Assembly (NCBI GenBank): GCA_933207985.1
Contig: OW240916.1
Location: 264,294,991 to 264,358,990, forward strand
DNA from: Pelobates cultripes
Lineage: Eukaryota > Chordata > Amphibia > Anura > Pelobatidae
Direction: 5' to 3'
DNA length: 64,000 bases
Under the pieces are notes generated by a model that saw nothing but the letters and a program-made list of their open reading frames with translations, made no database searches and was not told the origin of the DNA. Positions 1 to 12,544 of this stretch are shown piece after piece. Each line of letters starts with the position of its first letter. The stretch's first letter is position 1. The translations under genes were made by a program, and so were the position numbers.

Positions 1-540
1 ATTTCTATTCTTTTATTCTATTCTTAAGTCGTTTATCCAGAGAACACTATTGGCTGTTTTTTATTCCGAGTGCATACCACACTAAGGACGGAGGAAACAG
101 AAGAAGGATACTCCACCTATATCCTGTAAGCGGGGATCAATCTATACCAGAGCAGGTCACAGCTCTGGCAAATGTGAGTTTGCATTTTACATTTTTATAC
201 TTCTTATCACTTCCACTGTTGAAAATACTACACTATTTGGTTCTCTATTTATCCCTTATCTCTCACATACGAGTGTACCCATACAGAGGATTTCAACAAG
301 GACAATTTTTCTGGACCAAACATCACCACTATATACGATCACAACAGACGCCTTGAGATAAGACTTTCTCTTTTATCCATTTATTTTATCTGGACTATTT
401 GTTTTACACGGAGTTTTGTTAAGCGAAGCCCTTACTTTTATTTTATCCTGTTTTGTGTTACGTCTAAGGGTTTTTGAGGGAATCCCTTATAGGGTTGCTG
501 CTTTATTGTGTTTTTAAGCGCTTTCTTTTTGTTTTGGTTT
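1..540. other. Unassigned AT-rich sequence
   Basis: No gene or element that I recognise. The only longer open frame (174-356, plus) is a hydrophobic low-complexity translation starting at GTG, with no family resemblance. The stretch may be part of a repeat that continues into the stem-loop and tandem-repeat block just downstream, but no boundary is visible. Confidence 0.4.
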
Positions 541-860
541 TACAGGCTGCTCACTGTTTACTAGACATGCCACTACTCGCGGTATAGCGAGTAGGGGTAA
601 AATTTACTAATACTAAGTAATTTTACTAATACTAAGTAACTAGTACCGTGGGAATTAGGGAGTTATCTACTAAGCGGCTGCAAGAGAAGTCCCGAAATTC
701 CAAAATGCCAAAGTTCCGAAATTCCGAAGTGTTGAAGTTGCCGAAGTTCCGAAGTGTTGAAGTGCCGAACTGCGAAAGTCCAGAGTTTCGGAATGCCGAA
801 CCGAACTTTCCCCATGCACATGCCTAGTAGCGAGGGTTGCCCCTGACATGGACTGTTAAC
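541..860. repeat. Stem-loop, duplicated 19-mer and CCGAA-type degenerate tandem repeat
   Basis: Three structures lie close together. CTACTCGC (573-580) and GCGAGTAG (587-594) form a perfect stem with a 6-nt loop. A unit containing TTTACTAATACTAAGTAA occurs twice in tandem at 601-639. From 691 to about 806 there is a degenerate short-period array built from words such as TTCCGAA, GAAGTG and TGCCGAA. The cluster looks like the end of a repeat element rather than single-copy DNA; I cannot name the family. Confidence 0.6.
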
Positions 861-1571
861 ATCAGAAGAACTTTAGTATAGTTTTACTGCTATAAAAAAG
901 TATGTGTGTTGATTTTGTCTTGCTTATGTAAAATTAGCACGTATACATTGTTTTCGTCAAGGTCAAGATGTGTATTTGCAACAGCAAACTCGCATGTACA
1001 GATAACAGCTATTACTGAGATTTAGTTTAGTCCACCTAAATGTTTTAATAAAAAGGGTTTGAAGGTTTTGAATAAATCTCCCTGAATAATATACTGAAAC
1101 GTTTTCAAGCCTATGGGGCCCCTATGCTTGTGCCGATCCATTAAGATAGCCCTGTAGTTTAGAAATCTATGGGTAATTTCTGTTGGTGTCTGTAGAATCT
1201 GTTAGGGACCTAAATCCACGTCTCCACTTTGGGACTACCAGAACAGGTAGCTACCAGTAGCCAATCTGTCTAGCTATACTAACAAGTCTTCATATCTACT
1301 CTACTAAATATAAAGCAGCTAAAGATCCCGTGTGGATAGAAAGATTCTACATTGCCACACTGGTGGTTAATCTTTTTTCACTAGGACATCACGAGTATGG
1401 AGGTAACCCTAGTTACCATACTCTATTGACAATAACAGTATATAATTTTTATTATTGAATTTTCATTAAAAGAACATTCTGAGTACCATGACGACTACAG
1501 TCTATCGTAGTGTTTATGTCACAGATAGGTTGTTGTAGAAGTCCATTTTTGGTTTTTGGTCACCCCATTAC
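861..1571. other. No feature recognised
   Basis: AT-rich sequence with no open frame above background, no paired termini and no splice-flanked coding block that I can support. It ends at the tail of the L1-type element that starts at about 1572. Confidence 0.4.
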
Positions 1572-2060
1572 ATTTACTTATTTATTTTAAATTCTTTATT
1601 TTGTCTCAGAAAACACAGGAGACATTTCAGAGGACATACATCTTGGCATGTACAATAAAGATACAGTGTTGCTTAAAAAATAAAAGACAAAGTGTAAGGC
1701 ATCAGAGATGGTTATAAATAAGTACAAGCATTTCAGTAGCTAGACAGCATTCAGGTAGCCCTGGGTAAGGGCGCTGTATATAGTCTAGGTTGCTAGTGAT
1801 ATTTTTACAGAAGCACAACTCAGAGTACAAGAGAGAGACCTTACTGTATATAGTCATGTCAAGAGTGAACGTGAGTAACATTCCATCCCGGTTTTAGAGG
1901 ATTTTAGGAGTAAAAGAATTGCAGGAGATGAAATGAGAGAAAAAATAGAGGAGAAGATAAGAAAGAAAGGAAGAGAGTGTACAGAAGAATGGGGGTTAGG
2001 GGTGTCCGGTCAGCATCTACCTGTGGGACATCCATAAACACTCTAGGCGGCAGGGGGGGT

Positions 2061-4307
2061 GGGGGTGGGAGCGCAGGGGATGTCTCCTATCAGGTGTTCA
2101 AATAGGCCCATTCTAGCAGCAAGCGTAATTTTGTTAAAGAGTTCTTGTTCAGCCCTGGTCCAATTGTCAAGCAGCTTAGCGAGCAGGAAAGCCCATGGGT
2201 TCAGATCGATATGTTTAGGGAAAATTTGGGATACAAGTGTGTTGACCTCCAGTCAATATTCAGAGACCTTCGAGCAGCTCCACCACATATGTGTATAAGT
2301 TGCCCTTAACCCACAGTCTCTCCAACAGAGATCTGTGGGGGTCTTTTTCATGTGATATATTTTCACTGGTGTGGTGTACCATTTAAACATAATTTTATAA
2401 GACTGTTCTTGCATTGTGACACAGATGGAGGTTTTAGAGTTTGCTTCCCAGATATCCTGCCAGTCTACCCCTACTAAGGTCTCACTGAGCTCGGATTCTC
2501 ACTTGTCTATGTGTTGAAGGTCTCCCCAGTCTTTAGCAATGTAGAAAAGGTGGGAGTAGAGTCATGCCTTTTTGGTAGGTTTCAGCTTTACATATGCATT
2601 CAAAGAATGTCGGTTGGGTGTGTGCTGCCGTTTTAACGGCTAGTTGGTCTGCAAAGTCACGAATTTGGAGGTATCTAAATACATCTGATGGAGTCAGGGT
2701 AGTTCTACTTTGTAGTTCTGAAAAGGGGATTATAGCTCCACCGTTGTATAGGTGATATACCCTCTGCAGACCTGCATTTTCCATGCCTCTAATGTCTCTG
2801 TCTCTCATGCCCGGGGCAAAGGCCCTGTTGCGGTATATGGGGTAAATGGTGAAGGGGTGAAGATCAGCCCGGATTTATGTGCTGTTTTATCCCATATCTG
2901 GATAGAGTTAGTCACAGATGGACAAGCTGTTCGCAGGAATGCTCTGGGAGTCCAAATGTAGAATTGTGGAAGGTCTGATCCCATCCATAGGGATTCCAGA
3001 TCTACCCATCATCTGCTGTCAGAGGGGTAGTGCCAGAGGGCTGTTTGCGTTAATTGGGCCGCTAGGTAGTAAAAGTGCAAATGGGGTAATCCCAACCCCC
3101 TCTGGTTTTCGGTCTATAGAGTGTGTTACAAGAAACTCTGTGCCTTTTGTCGTGCCATATAAAGCGACCTATTGCTTTCTGAAGGGGGGGTTAGGTCGTG
3201 TTTTGTCATAGGGTGAGGTAGGGCTTGGAAAAGGAATAATATTTGAAGGAGAATGTTCATCTTTATGGAGTGAATTCTGCCCATGCAGGATATAGGTTTG
3301 TCTGCCCAGTTCTCCATGTCGGATATCAATGTGTTTATCATAGGTGTGTAGTTCTATTGATGCAGTTGAGTGGGATCAGCCAGGAGGTTGATACAGAGGT
3401 ACTTAATAGAGGTGTATGAAGTTTGAATATGATATAAACCTTTGATTTGTGCACTGGATTTACTCATGTTTACTTTGTAGCCTGAGATGGCCCTGAAAAA
3501 GGTGAGTAGAGAAATTAAGGCCTGCATGGACATTATCGGGTTGGTTAATGTGAGGAGTACATTATCTGCATATCCCGATGCCAGGAACTGTTGGTTCCCT
3601 AAGTTCGCTCCTTGTATATGGGGATGCTCACGAATCGCCTGGAGTAGAGGTTCAAATGTTAAGGCGAACAACAATGGGGACAGGGGGCAGCCCTGTCGGG
3701 TGCCATTTTCGAGGGAGAAGGGTCATGCGGGGGCGCCTGTGATGTTAACCTGCGTTGTAACATTGGTGTATAAGGTTCGTATTGCTGTAATAAAGGGAAG
3801 TGGGAATCCCAGATGGCTTAGAAGTTCAAACATATAGGGCCATTTTACATGATCGAATGCTTCGTCGAGGGATAGTACTCCACCTAGTAATATCCCCAAC
3901 CATTTCCGCAATCTAGTCCCAGAAGTGGATTCGCACACTATCCACCACATCAGTGTATACAAAAGGGTGTTGGGTGAGTATACATTGATGAGGTGGATAG
4001 TGTGCAAATGGATCCGGCCCGTAACCAAGATGTACCGGCCCTCAGAGTCAGAGATCTGGTGGGATATATGTAGTGGGCATCTTTTGTGGATTATAATAGC
4101 TACTCCGCTACATTTTCGGTAAGCCCTAGCTTCTTTGACGATGGTATAGTTATGATTCCGAATGGAGACCTGGGCAGATTTTGGGAGGTGTGTCTCCTGA
4201 ATGAATGCAATGTCTGGGTTCAGGCGTTTGAGTTCCCTCATGAGGGTGCATCATTTACGTGGGGCATTTAGGCCTTTGGTATTAAGAGATGAGATCTTCA
4301 GAGCCAT
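2061..4307 (-). pseudogene. L1 ORF2 remnant: endonuclease / reverse transcriptase / C-terminal cysteine motif
   Basis: In the known family, ORF2 encodes an AP-type endonuclease and a reverse transcriptase that copy LINE RNA at a nicked target. Visible here, in minus-strand order: a start MALKISSLNTKGLN; a stop soon after (K-stop-C); the endonuclease motif DIAFIQETHL; then an abrupt jump near 3930-3880 into RT motif A, SLDEAFDHVKW. RT motif C reads YADN rather than YADD at about 3560, so the second catalytic aspartate is lost. Further down are a GRIHSIKMNIL block (about 3290), a PFSEL/YLQIRDF block (about 2720-2660) and a CWRDC...WWSC cysteine cluster (about 2330-2280). At least three frame changes separate these blocks. 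The identification is firm; the subfamily is not determined. Confidence 0.85.
3927..4011. repeat. 34-bp inverted repeat at the L1 internal deletion
   Basis: Arms 3927-3960 and 3978-4011, separated by 17 nt, are reverse complements apart from about five mismatches; the shared core is GCACACTATCCACC. The arm nearer 4011 is ordinary endonuclease coding sequence (HTIHLINVYSPN). The other arm is an inverted copy sitting where endonuclease sequence jumps to RT sequence. Confidence 0.85.
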
Positions 4308-4310
4308 GGT

Positions 4311-6288
4311 TTGGGTTTACAAAGTATTATGACCAGTATTGGGATGAGATATAAGGAGTGAGCATGGCTTAAGGCATGTATCCACAAGTTGGTGATCACT
4401 TTCCACCACCACTCCCATACCTTGTCGAGAAAATGATTAAGAGGAAATGTCCTGGGAGTGACCATCAAGAAACGAGGGAGGTAAGAAGAGGAAAAGAGTG
4501 TAGATGAAAGGGGAGTGAAAGAACACTAGAGAGAGAAGAATAAACAATGCACACCAATGCAGAGTGAGTCTGGTCTTAGACATTGCCAGACTATGGGGGG
4601 TGCATGAGCCTCGATTTCTATGGGAGAAATCTCCAGAAGGAAAGAGAGAATCATGGACCAGTACACCGGGAGATTCCTCCTAACTCATAGAATATGTACA
4701 GAGACAAAACATTATACAAACGTTATAAACGTTTGTTATTTAGCTCTAAAACTGGGGCTAAATGTAGTATATTTATTTACTTTTAGCAAAAGTGTTGTTT
4801 TTTTTCTGTGTTTTTCTTTGCCTCCCCCCACAAAAAAAAATTAAATACAAGGGATTTTGCTGCTCCCTTAACCCACACCCCTAAGCTTTAAGACTCTCAT
4901 AATGAGGAATTAATAAATTGTGTGTTTATACTGCACAACATAACATAACACAACAAGCACTAGACTACGGAAGAACTGGCTGTGCCATAACTCCATTTCA
5001 GAGAGCCTGTAATTTCATATTTTGCACATCTGATGAATATTATCTTATCTTGAGGACAAAAGGCAATTGTTTTTCTTTGTCTGTTTATACATCTTTGACC
5101 CAGAAAGACACCAAAATTTGGATTACTCATTGTCTCCATGTTTGAAACTCTGCCTTGTGTGAACCAGAAGAACCAAATGACTTCTGGTTTCATTACAGTA
5201 TTGCCAGGCTATAACTAAGAAGTCTTTCCCAAAAGCCACAAAATAATAAAAAATAAAAATAAACAAACAAAAACACAACAGATTATGAATCATATTTAGC
5301 AAGTTACATCTGGAATGATTGAAGGACAAAGTGTTACATTTCCACACTTACTATTACTTACTTACCAGTGATTGCAACACATTTTGCCTTTTGCCCCAAT
5401 ATTGCTAAGTGTTTTGGGTTTGTTTGTTTTTGTTTTTTTAAACTCTTGATTTAAGTACAGGCGTTCAAGAGATACATTGGTAGTTAATCAGTACATGCCA
5501 AAGGATTGCATCAGTTTTGACTTACCCCCAGATGTGGCATCTTTTATGTGAACCATTTATGATTCTTACAAAACACTGCGCAACCGTTCAACAATAGTTA
5601 ATGGGTTAATAAGCTGTGCTAAAGAGGAACAACGCTGAAATAGTAGGCACTACTAATACAAGTTTAATACATCTAAACATCTTCACAGCTCATTAAAATG
5701 GAAGTCATAGTGTTTTAATAAAAACAGCAAAACAATGATACAACTAAATAGATCAACAAGCAATCACCAGTTAGATAATAATGATGTTTCTGTCTTGTCT
5801 TTATGAATACAGTTGCACTTTGGTTCACATGAGTCAATCTTCATTGATTTCCACTGTAACTCTACCCTCACACCTTTGTGTAATTATTCCTTCAGCCGTA
5901 GGATTACTTTCCACACTCTATCCATATCACTCCAGCGACTGCTAATCCAAAGCATTTCTACCCTCTCCTTCTCGGACACTCACACCCAACACCTCTGAAC
6001 AAGGGGATAAGTAGAGGGTGACAGAATCTGCCTTCATGGATATCTGGCAGCTCTAATACGTCCGAGCAGCTATTTACTTACAAGTCTGATTTTTCTAGAG
6101 GTGGGTGTGTTCAAGAAGTCTATTTTGACATCAATAACTTTGTTGGAATTATATGATAAAATATCAAAGTGTAACACCATGAAACCAAAGGGTAAATTAG
6201 AGTAGAGTCCATCTACAGTCCATTAATTTATCATGCGGATATATGTTTCGCCCATAAACAAATTAGTTCCACCAAAGAAAAAAATGTT
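4311..6288. other. Mostly unassigned; possible LINE upstream region at its left
   Basis: 4311-4690 is purine-rich on the plus strand and may be the upstream or inter-ORF part of the minus-strand L1. A short palindrome around CAAACGTT / AACGTTTG lies at 4717-4737. The rest is AT-rich with only chance-length open frames and no recognisable repeat ends. Confidence 0.4.
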
Positions 6289-6368
6289 TTAACCCCTTAA
6301 GGACACATGACATGTGTGACATGTCATAATTCCCTTTTATTCCAGAAGTTTGGTCCTTAAGGGGTTAA
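6289..6368. mobile_element. 80-bp MITE with TTAACCCCTTAAGGAC termini
   Basis: A very short element with near-perfect terminal inverted repeats: TTAACCCCTTAAGGAC at the left and GTCCTTAAGGGGTTAA at the right. The interior contains an ACATGTGTGACATGT palindrome. TTAA at both outer edges fits insertion at TTAA, as in piggyBac-type transposition (inference). A second copy of the same length lies at 45265-45344, which supports a mobile family rather than a chance hairpin. Confidence 0.85.
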
Positions 6369-6637
6369 AGAAACACTCCAGGCACAATAACAATTTAATC
6401 TAAATTAGGAGGTCCCTGGACACACTCTTACCGTATTACTTTCAAGGGTTTGATTGGTTGAGAGTGGTCAGCTGATGCTCTCATCCAATTAGTGACTTCC
6501 CATTCACAAAACTGGCTAGGAATGAAACTTGCCTTTCGAGGCAACTTTGAGGTACGAGTGCACCCGAGGGCCTTCTAGCCCCAAAAGTTACCATAACAAC
6601 TTAATTTAGCTTATGTTGTTATGGTGCTTAAACACAC
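6369..6637. mobile_element. MITE-like element, 'CTCCAGGCAC...AATAAC' terminus family
   Basis: The left end reads AAGAAACACTCCAGGCAC followed by AATAACAA. The right side carries TTGTTATGGTGCTTAAACAC, a degraded reverse complement. The same end recurs at 44128-44153 (GTTATGGTGCTGGGAGTG), at 39858-39885 and near 50588, so this is a dispersed family. Boundaries are approximate because the right terminus has diverged. Confidence 0.55.
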
Positions 6638-6891
6638 CCAAACTATTCAACTTGTCCAGTGAAAAATTTATTTTACGGACTAATCCATTCATTCGGATGT
6701 GGATTAAAATGATTTTCATTCATACAAATAGATTATTTTACGGTCAAAACAAATCTTTACACAAGTCTACCAATTACTGCTTATCATTAATAAAGTCATA
6801 GTCTGTAGCACGTTATTGTAAAACAAAGGTGTTTTGCTGCACAGGGCCTAGCTAGTGGAAGCACATATTTTTCTGTTAAAAAAAAAAAAGG

Positions 6892-7395
6892 TAGGGTCAA
6901 ATAACACTATAGTCACCAAAAAACATTAGCTCAATGAAGCAGTTTTAGTGTATAGATCATGCACCTGCAGTCTCACTGCTCAATTCACTGCCATTAAATC
7001 ACTTGTGTTTCTGTTTATGCAGCCCTAGCCACACCTTCCTTGGCTGCGACTGACACAGCCTGCATGAAAACAAAATGGTTTAATTTTCAATCAGATGTTT
7101 ACTTACTTTAAATGGTTTTATCGCCTGCTCTGTATAGTGAACTTGAATCACACACAGGAGGCTCCTGCAGGGTGTAGCAAGCTATTAACATAGCAGGAGA
7201 TGATTCATTCTAAATGAAACAGAATTTGCAATAAAGGAAGTATAAACATTAGACCTCTCTTTATAGGAAGTGTTTAGGAAGGCTGTGTACGTCACACGCT
7301 GCATAAACAAAGTGACTTAACTCCTAATTGGCAGAAAATCGAACAGTGACACTGCACAGGCATGATCTATACATCAAAACTGCCTCCTTAAATCG
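6892..7395. mobile_element. Long-TIR MITE, diverged copy of the element at 55307-55862
   Basis: From AACACTATAGTCACC onward the sequence tracks the better-preserved copy at 55307-55862 in the same orientation. Shared blocks include AAGCAGTTTTAGTGTATAG, ACAGGAGGCTCCTGCAGGGT-like sequence and AAGCTATTAACATAGCAGG. The right arm (about 7360-7395) returns as an inverted copy of the left arm. The outermost bases are degraded, so the TTAA duplication seen in the sister copy cannot be confirmed here. Confidence 0.75.
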
Positions 7396-7519
7396 TCAAC
7401 ACTAATGCTTGGAATCACGAGTACTCTACACAACTACACAATTATAGGTATAACTCAAATACTGTGGTAATGAAACAATCACCGAATATTAAATGATACG
7501 GCACTAAGCCAAGACTCAC

Positions 7520-7600
7520 CGTCTTCAGTGGGAAATGATTCATCTCCACTGGCCAAAGCCAGTGAAACTAGAATAAGCCACAGAGCCATTACTTCGAGAC
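7520..7600 (-). CDS. Candidate first coding exon encoding a signal peptide
   Basis: On the minus strand a pyrimidine-rich stretch ends in TTTCATTGCAG at 7601, giving an acceptor. Exon sequence follows, with an ATG at 7589-7587. The frame reads MALWLILVSLALAS then GDESFPTED, and the exon ends at a consensus donor, G|GTGAGT, at 7520/7519. The peptide has the form of a secretory signal: a hydrophobic core followed by small residues and an acidic mature start. The coding part is 70 nt, so the intron is phase 1, common after signal-peptide exons of receptors and secreted proteins. An acceptor upstream of the ATG implies an earlier non-coding exon at higher coordinates. I do not recognise the gene, and no following exon was found between 1 and 7519. 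The combination of acceptor, ATG, signal-like peptide and donor makes chance less likely, but transcription is not shown. Confidence 0.5.
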
Positions 7601-10600
7601 CTGCAATGAAAACATACACAGTGCTTTAGAGAATGCAAACACATTAACATGCGAATAATTATTAACTTGCAGACTCTATAGAAATCGGCTCATGGAATGT
7701 TTACATGGGGGACAGCAATGCCTCAGCGAGGAGTTCACAAACCACTTGCAAATATATACACAGAGCAAACTGAAATGTCCAGCCTATCTTGGCAGAAATT
7801 TGTAGCCTTTATTGCGCCATCACTCTACACGAATGGCTTTTCGGTCAACAGCCTTCATTTAGTTCTTAAAACAATTTCACAGCACAAATAAGTTTCCAAA
7901 CTCCACAAATTTGACCCCTGATCTCTATTTGTCCTGCAATGTATCTTCAAGATTTTCCACTTGACATATGTCCCAGGAAGGTCCCTGATCCCAACATGTC
8001 CTGGCATTTATGCCAAAGATTGTAAGGTCTCTATTCAACTGTAAAAACATTTTGTTAATGCAGATGTTAAGTTCATGTTGTCTGGTTTCTTTCAGTTGTA
8101 CAACACCATGGAATATGTTGGAGCTTTATAGATACTAAACAGGTTTATTCACTTGGAGGCTAAAGTAGACTAGCTGTGAATATTGCGGAGTTGGAGAATG
8201 TTTATAAATTGGCTAATTAAGCCTCAGTTGTACAATTTTAATTTGCTAAAATGTATTATGTCATGTATAACCCTGTAAATAGTAATAATATAATTAATTT
8301 AAAGAGTTATGAAAGCAATGATAATGATTAATACTTTACGAGACATTTTAACAGAATAGAATTCTTTGGTATATATATATTTATATATTTAACTTTGCAG
8401 TAACAGTGATCTTTTAAAGTGAACCTGTCATGTCATTGAAATTGACCAATATCGGACCCACATACATTGAATACAACATGTATCAAAGAAAAACATGATG
8501 TATTAAATGTGAAATATTGAGATATATTCACCTTATCTCCAATTCAGTATCACTATGTGCTCCGCTTTGTGAGTATTGCTCTTGTGTAACACCTACCTCC
8601 AGTCTGCCCTTCTCTCTGCTTTAGTTTTGTTTTTTTGAGGATGCTTCCCCAGTCAAGGCAAACTCCCTCTATGACGCCGACATGCTGGCATCATGTCACT
8701 CTGTTCCCTTACTCCCTAGCCAGCTCTTGCAATGCCGGCTATAAAGGTGCCATAACAACATCGTTGGAGAGCAGAAACAACACCTGTAGAAGGTCTTTTC
8801 TGCTCTCCCATGTTAGTCAATTCTTCAGCATAGAGTCTATGCCACAAAATTGGCTGATAGGCGGGGAAAACATATTTTAAAATATTGCTTTCTCCCAATC
8901 CATAGATTTGCTAGCAGATCTACTATCACAATGTATAGGTAGTATTTTGTGCTGCTTTTCTGATGAAAAATAAAATGCATTTGTCATTGAAAGCCATTTG
9001 ATTCATATCCCCAACTTTTACTGATTCGGTATGGGCCTCTCTCTCGCTGTCCCAGGATTGTTATCTGGTGTTCATCTTCTGGAGACACCAAATCAAATCA
9101 ATCTAAAATGCAGCGTTAGCAGGTAATTAACTGCACTTGCATTGTAAGTAATGCATTCAGAGTTTTTGGTAAAACAGAGTGATTCAGCAGAAATGTGTGC
9201 AAACGTATGGTAGCCACATAGTGGACAGCAAGATTGGCAGTCACCTTGATGAGCATGGGTACCAGACTCGCAAGCCAGTTTTGACAGGACCCGATTTCCA
9301 ACTGCATCACCAGTGGTTCCCAAAACATCACTGGCACATCCTCTCATTCCAATCCCACCAACTATATGAGATAGCTTTTCCACTATAGTATTGTTCATAG
9401 ATAATACTTGAACACTTTTTTTGGTCACAATTCTTGATCATTTTTTGCAAGCTTTTAAAGCTGTTTACCTCCTTTGTGATCAGTGAAGGCTGTTTAGGTT
9501 GACGACAGTCGTTATATGTTGTTGGTACTGAAGTGGGTGATTGTGTCCAGTAACTGCACATGCAGAATTAAATTATGCGATATGAAACTTATATTTCTGC
9601 TTTTCCTCTCTCCAATGAATAAAGAAAATCTTGAAGTGACATTGTTGATTTCTGAACGATTTCAAGAATCGTGTCAGTGGAGTAAAGCTACAAGAGAAGA
9701 TAATTGTTGCCCTTTGTTTGCTCAGCTCTCAGCACATATAATTGTAGCAATCAATCAGATCACATGCACTGCAAGCATTCTTCCATAAACTGAGCAAGAA
9801 GTTATTTTAATTTGTCCTACTAAAGAAGAGTAACTAAAAGACACACAAGAATTATTTCTCTTTTTATTTTATTTTATTTTTTTGTTAGTGCTTTGAAAGT
9901 GTACTTGACATATACATATTACACTGTGGAACTTTGAAAAAAAAAAATGTTAATGTTCCATTCTCCACTGGTTCACGCTGTTTCTCTGAGACCACAGTGT
10001 TAGAAAACCAATATTTATCATTATACATTTTATATAGAAAATACCATGTTAAGTAATGAAACCAACATGGCGGTAGCTAATGGTTTCTGCATTGTTTATC
10101 TTTATGCCGTGCACAGTGTCCTATGCCCATTTAAGCAACAACATACAGAGTACATCTGGGGTAGGAAAATGGTCACATCTAAATTAAATTTCTCTTTGAT
10201 AGCTTATCATTCCAAATCAAACTACAACACCCCTGACCGTGAGGGCCTGCAGGTGACTGCAACCACAATTTGAATCCAATCTCTATAGTCCTGTCAATGC
10301 GATCTCTACCAGTAGGCCCACATCTTCCTAGGCTCCATGTGGAACATTTTATTTTGTTATTGTCGCTTTACCATTTCATTTAAGATGTCCAGCCGTGACA
10401 ATAACAAAAAAAAAAAATACTAATGAAAAAACAGGTTGTTTAAGAAAGTTAAAATTTGCAGAGCCACGAACACAATAAGGCAAACCACAAGTTTCTCATA
10501 CCGCACATTTATATACTCTTAAAGGATCAGCTAACAGCTGAAAACTGACGAAGAGAGTTAAAATATGGATAAAATTTACACCGCTAATACAGAAGAGAAA

Positions 10601-12544
10601 CTTCCACATTAGCAAAAGCTGAGCAAGTGGTCGGGTCGCTGTTGTCCTGGAAATCCCTGGTTGGGAACTCTGTACTGGTGATATTTAGAGATTTAAAACT
10701 GATTAAGTATACTGGCTATTGCATGATTGCTTTCTCCCACAGGGTTTTAGAATTTCGATAGTTACTGGTTTACATCTCTTGGACAGTGGGGGTGTTTCAC
10801 AGATGAATGGCAAATGAACAAATTGTGCTAGACAAGCTAACATTAAACATATGGATTCACTTTTATTTTTAGAAGCAGATGTTAACTTTTACTTATATGT
10901 CCTAGACAGAGAGGAATAAACTGAAAATGTACTTCTTCATGCTAGACAGAGAGGAAGGGGGACACTGAAGTCCTAGTTCAGGTGTTGTATCTCCTGCCTT
11001 TATTCCCTATAATATACAAAGCTGGTATCATAAATGGTGAAAATAATAGTATATCCTCAGTGTCTACCCAGCTGAAATATGACTGCTTGCGTTGCTAAAA
11101 AATAGAATCTCACATTTGGGAGCAGTTGGCCCCAATCTTTTCTAGATCTACAGTACAGGGTGCAGCTATTTTGTTGTTTTATGGCGTATTATGTTTGTTT
11201 TTTTTAAACTCTAAATGGTTCTTTTCGCATACTAGTCATCACAGGATATACATCTTCACTTCCCCCTCCCTCTCTTAACACAAAAACGGCAGCTAAAACA
11301 GAAAGTGTAAACAGCAGTCAATCATCGGAAATCCTGCACACCTGTGAACAATCAGATCCTTCCTAAACCTTCAAGAGCATACTGGTAAAATACTATGGAG
11401 AGACTTAAAAACTGAGCTAACTAGATGGACATTATTAATGGTCCATAAAACCAAGTTTGGCATGGAGCACTTGCACGTGAGGTTTCTGTTATGTCCATTT
11501 GGAGGCTTTAGTGTAACCTTGAAAAACTGTCTATATGCTCAGAAAAACCTGATTCATAGCTCCCAGTTATCCCTATTTGGAAGGGACAGTACCTATTTTG
11601 GACCCAAATCCCTCTAAACGTCTTTCCCTCTTTTCTAGGATCTCCATATTGTTGCTATGCTTAAGAGTATAACAAATGTGTTTGAAATCAGTCTTCGTAA
11701 ATAAGATACGTTGTTCTCGTTCTAAATTACATTTTAGTCGCATAAGTAGTGATTAGTAAGTAACCTAAAATTTCTCAGAACAAACCCACCCCCAGACACA
11801 CCCTCTAAAATTAAATTGTGTAAGGTATGCTGATTACAATCCTCATTCATCTCATACATTTCTCAGGAATCAGACATCTGATGAGTTGCCAATTAACCAA
11901 ATGCAAGACAAGACAAAATTCTGTTTTTGTTTAATTCACTTATGTGAGCCATTTTTTTCAGATCTGCTGTGAATTCACAGAAACTAACAGGGACATGTTC
12001 ACTAACCTCTAAAATGTAGCAAATTGTAATCCAAATTAAAACAACTAAACTAAAATAGTCGAGCTGTGACTATACCTGAGTTGGAGAAATTTCCTCACTC
12101 AGCTATTTCAGCCTAAATTTTTCATCCACACAATTATATTATTTTAACATCCTGAAAGCATATTTGAGAAGCTGCATTTCCACAATATTAGAAAGTTCCT
12201 ATCAAATGCCCATGAACTGGCAATATGACCATTTTATTTATTGATATAATTGCACATCCATTGAAGGCAGAAACTGACTGAAAATTATAAAAAAAAAAAA
12301 AACTTTGCATCCCATCTTTTCCTCTGTTTCTGAATATGTGCATTAATGAAACATACACATATTAAAATTGTACTATTTCCTACAATTATATGCCGCACAC
12401 AGAATGCTCTATTTTCCTCTACTTAAATGTCTAGCTATTTATCATATAAATTATATATACTTTTAGTTTTTTGCTTTTTCCTAGATAATGAAAATGACCC
12501 ATATCAGTTTTACGAAAAGCTAATAAGCACATAACACTTTCTCA
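7601..12544. other. Largely unassigned AT-rich DNA
   Basis: If the exon at 7520-7600 is real, this would be intron upstream of it. TTAAAGTGAACCTGTCATG at 8416-8434 matches, in reverse complement and with one mismatch, the sequence at 21687-21705, so it is probably the end of an unmapped MITE. Around 9090-9560 the minus strand has overlapping open frames of 70-110 codons with no convincing family. The rest has A-runs (for example 12289-12301) and no other supportable feature. Confidence 0.45.

Larger units (their letters stand above)
1572..4310 (-). mobile_element. L1-type LINE, minus strand, decayed, with internal deletion
   Basis: Read on the minus strand, this runs from an ORF2 start codon at 4307-4305 through endonuclease, reverse transcriptase and the cysteine-rich C-terminal region, then a pyrimidine-rich 3' untranslated region. 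It ends in AATAAA-like words and an AAAT-rich tail at about 1572-1600. The 5' limit is uncertain: purine-rich sequence at 4311-4690 could belong to the inter-ORF region or the flank. A clear target-site duplication was not found. The element lacks most of the endonuclease-RT linker, so it is shorter than an intact ORF2 of roughly 3.6-4 kb. It cannot be active. Confidence 0.85.

Noticed and set aside
9090..9561. Overlapping minus-strand frames that might be a decayed transposase or retrogene
   Set aside because: I tried to match hAT-type and other patterns across frames but no ordered set of motifs emerged; left as unassigned.
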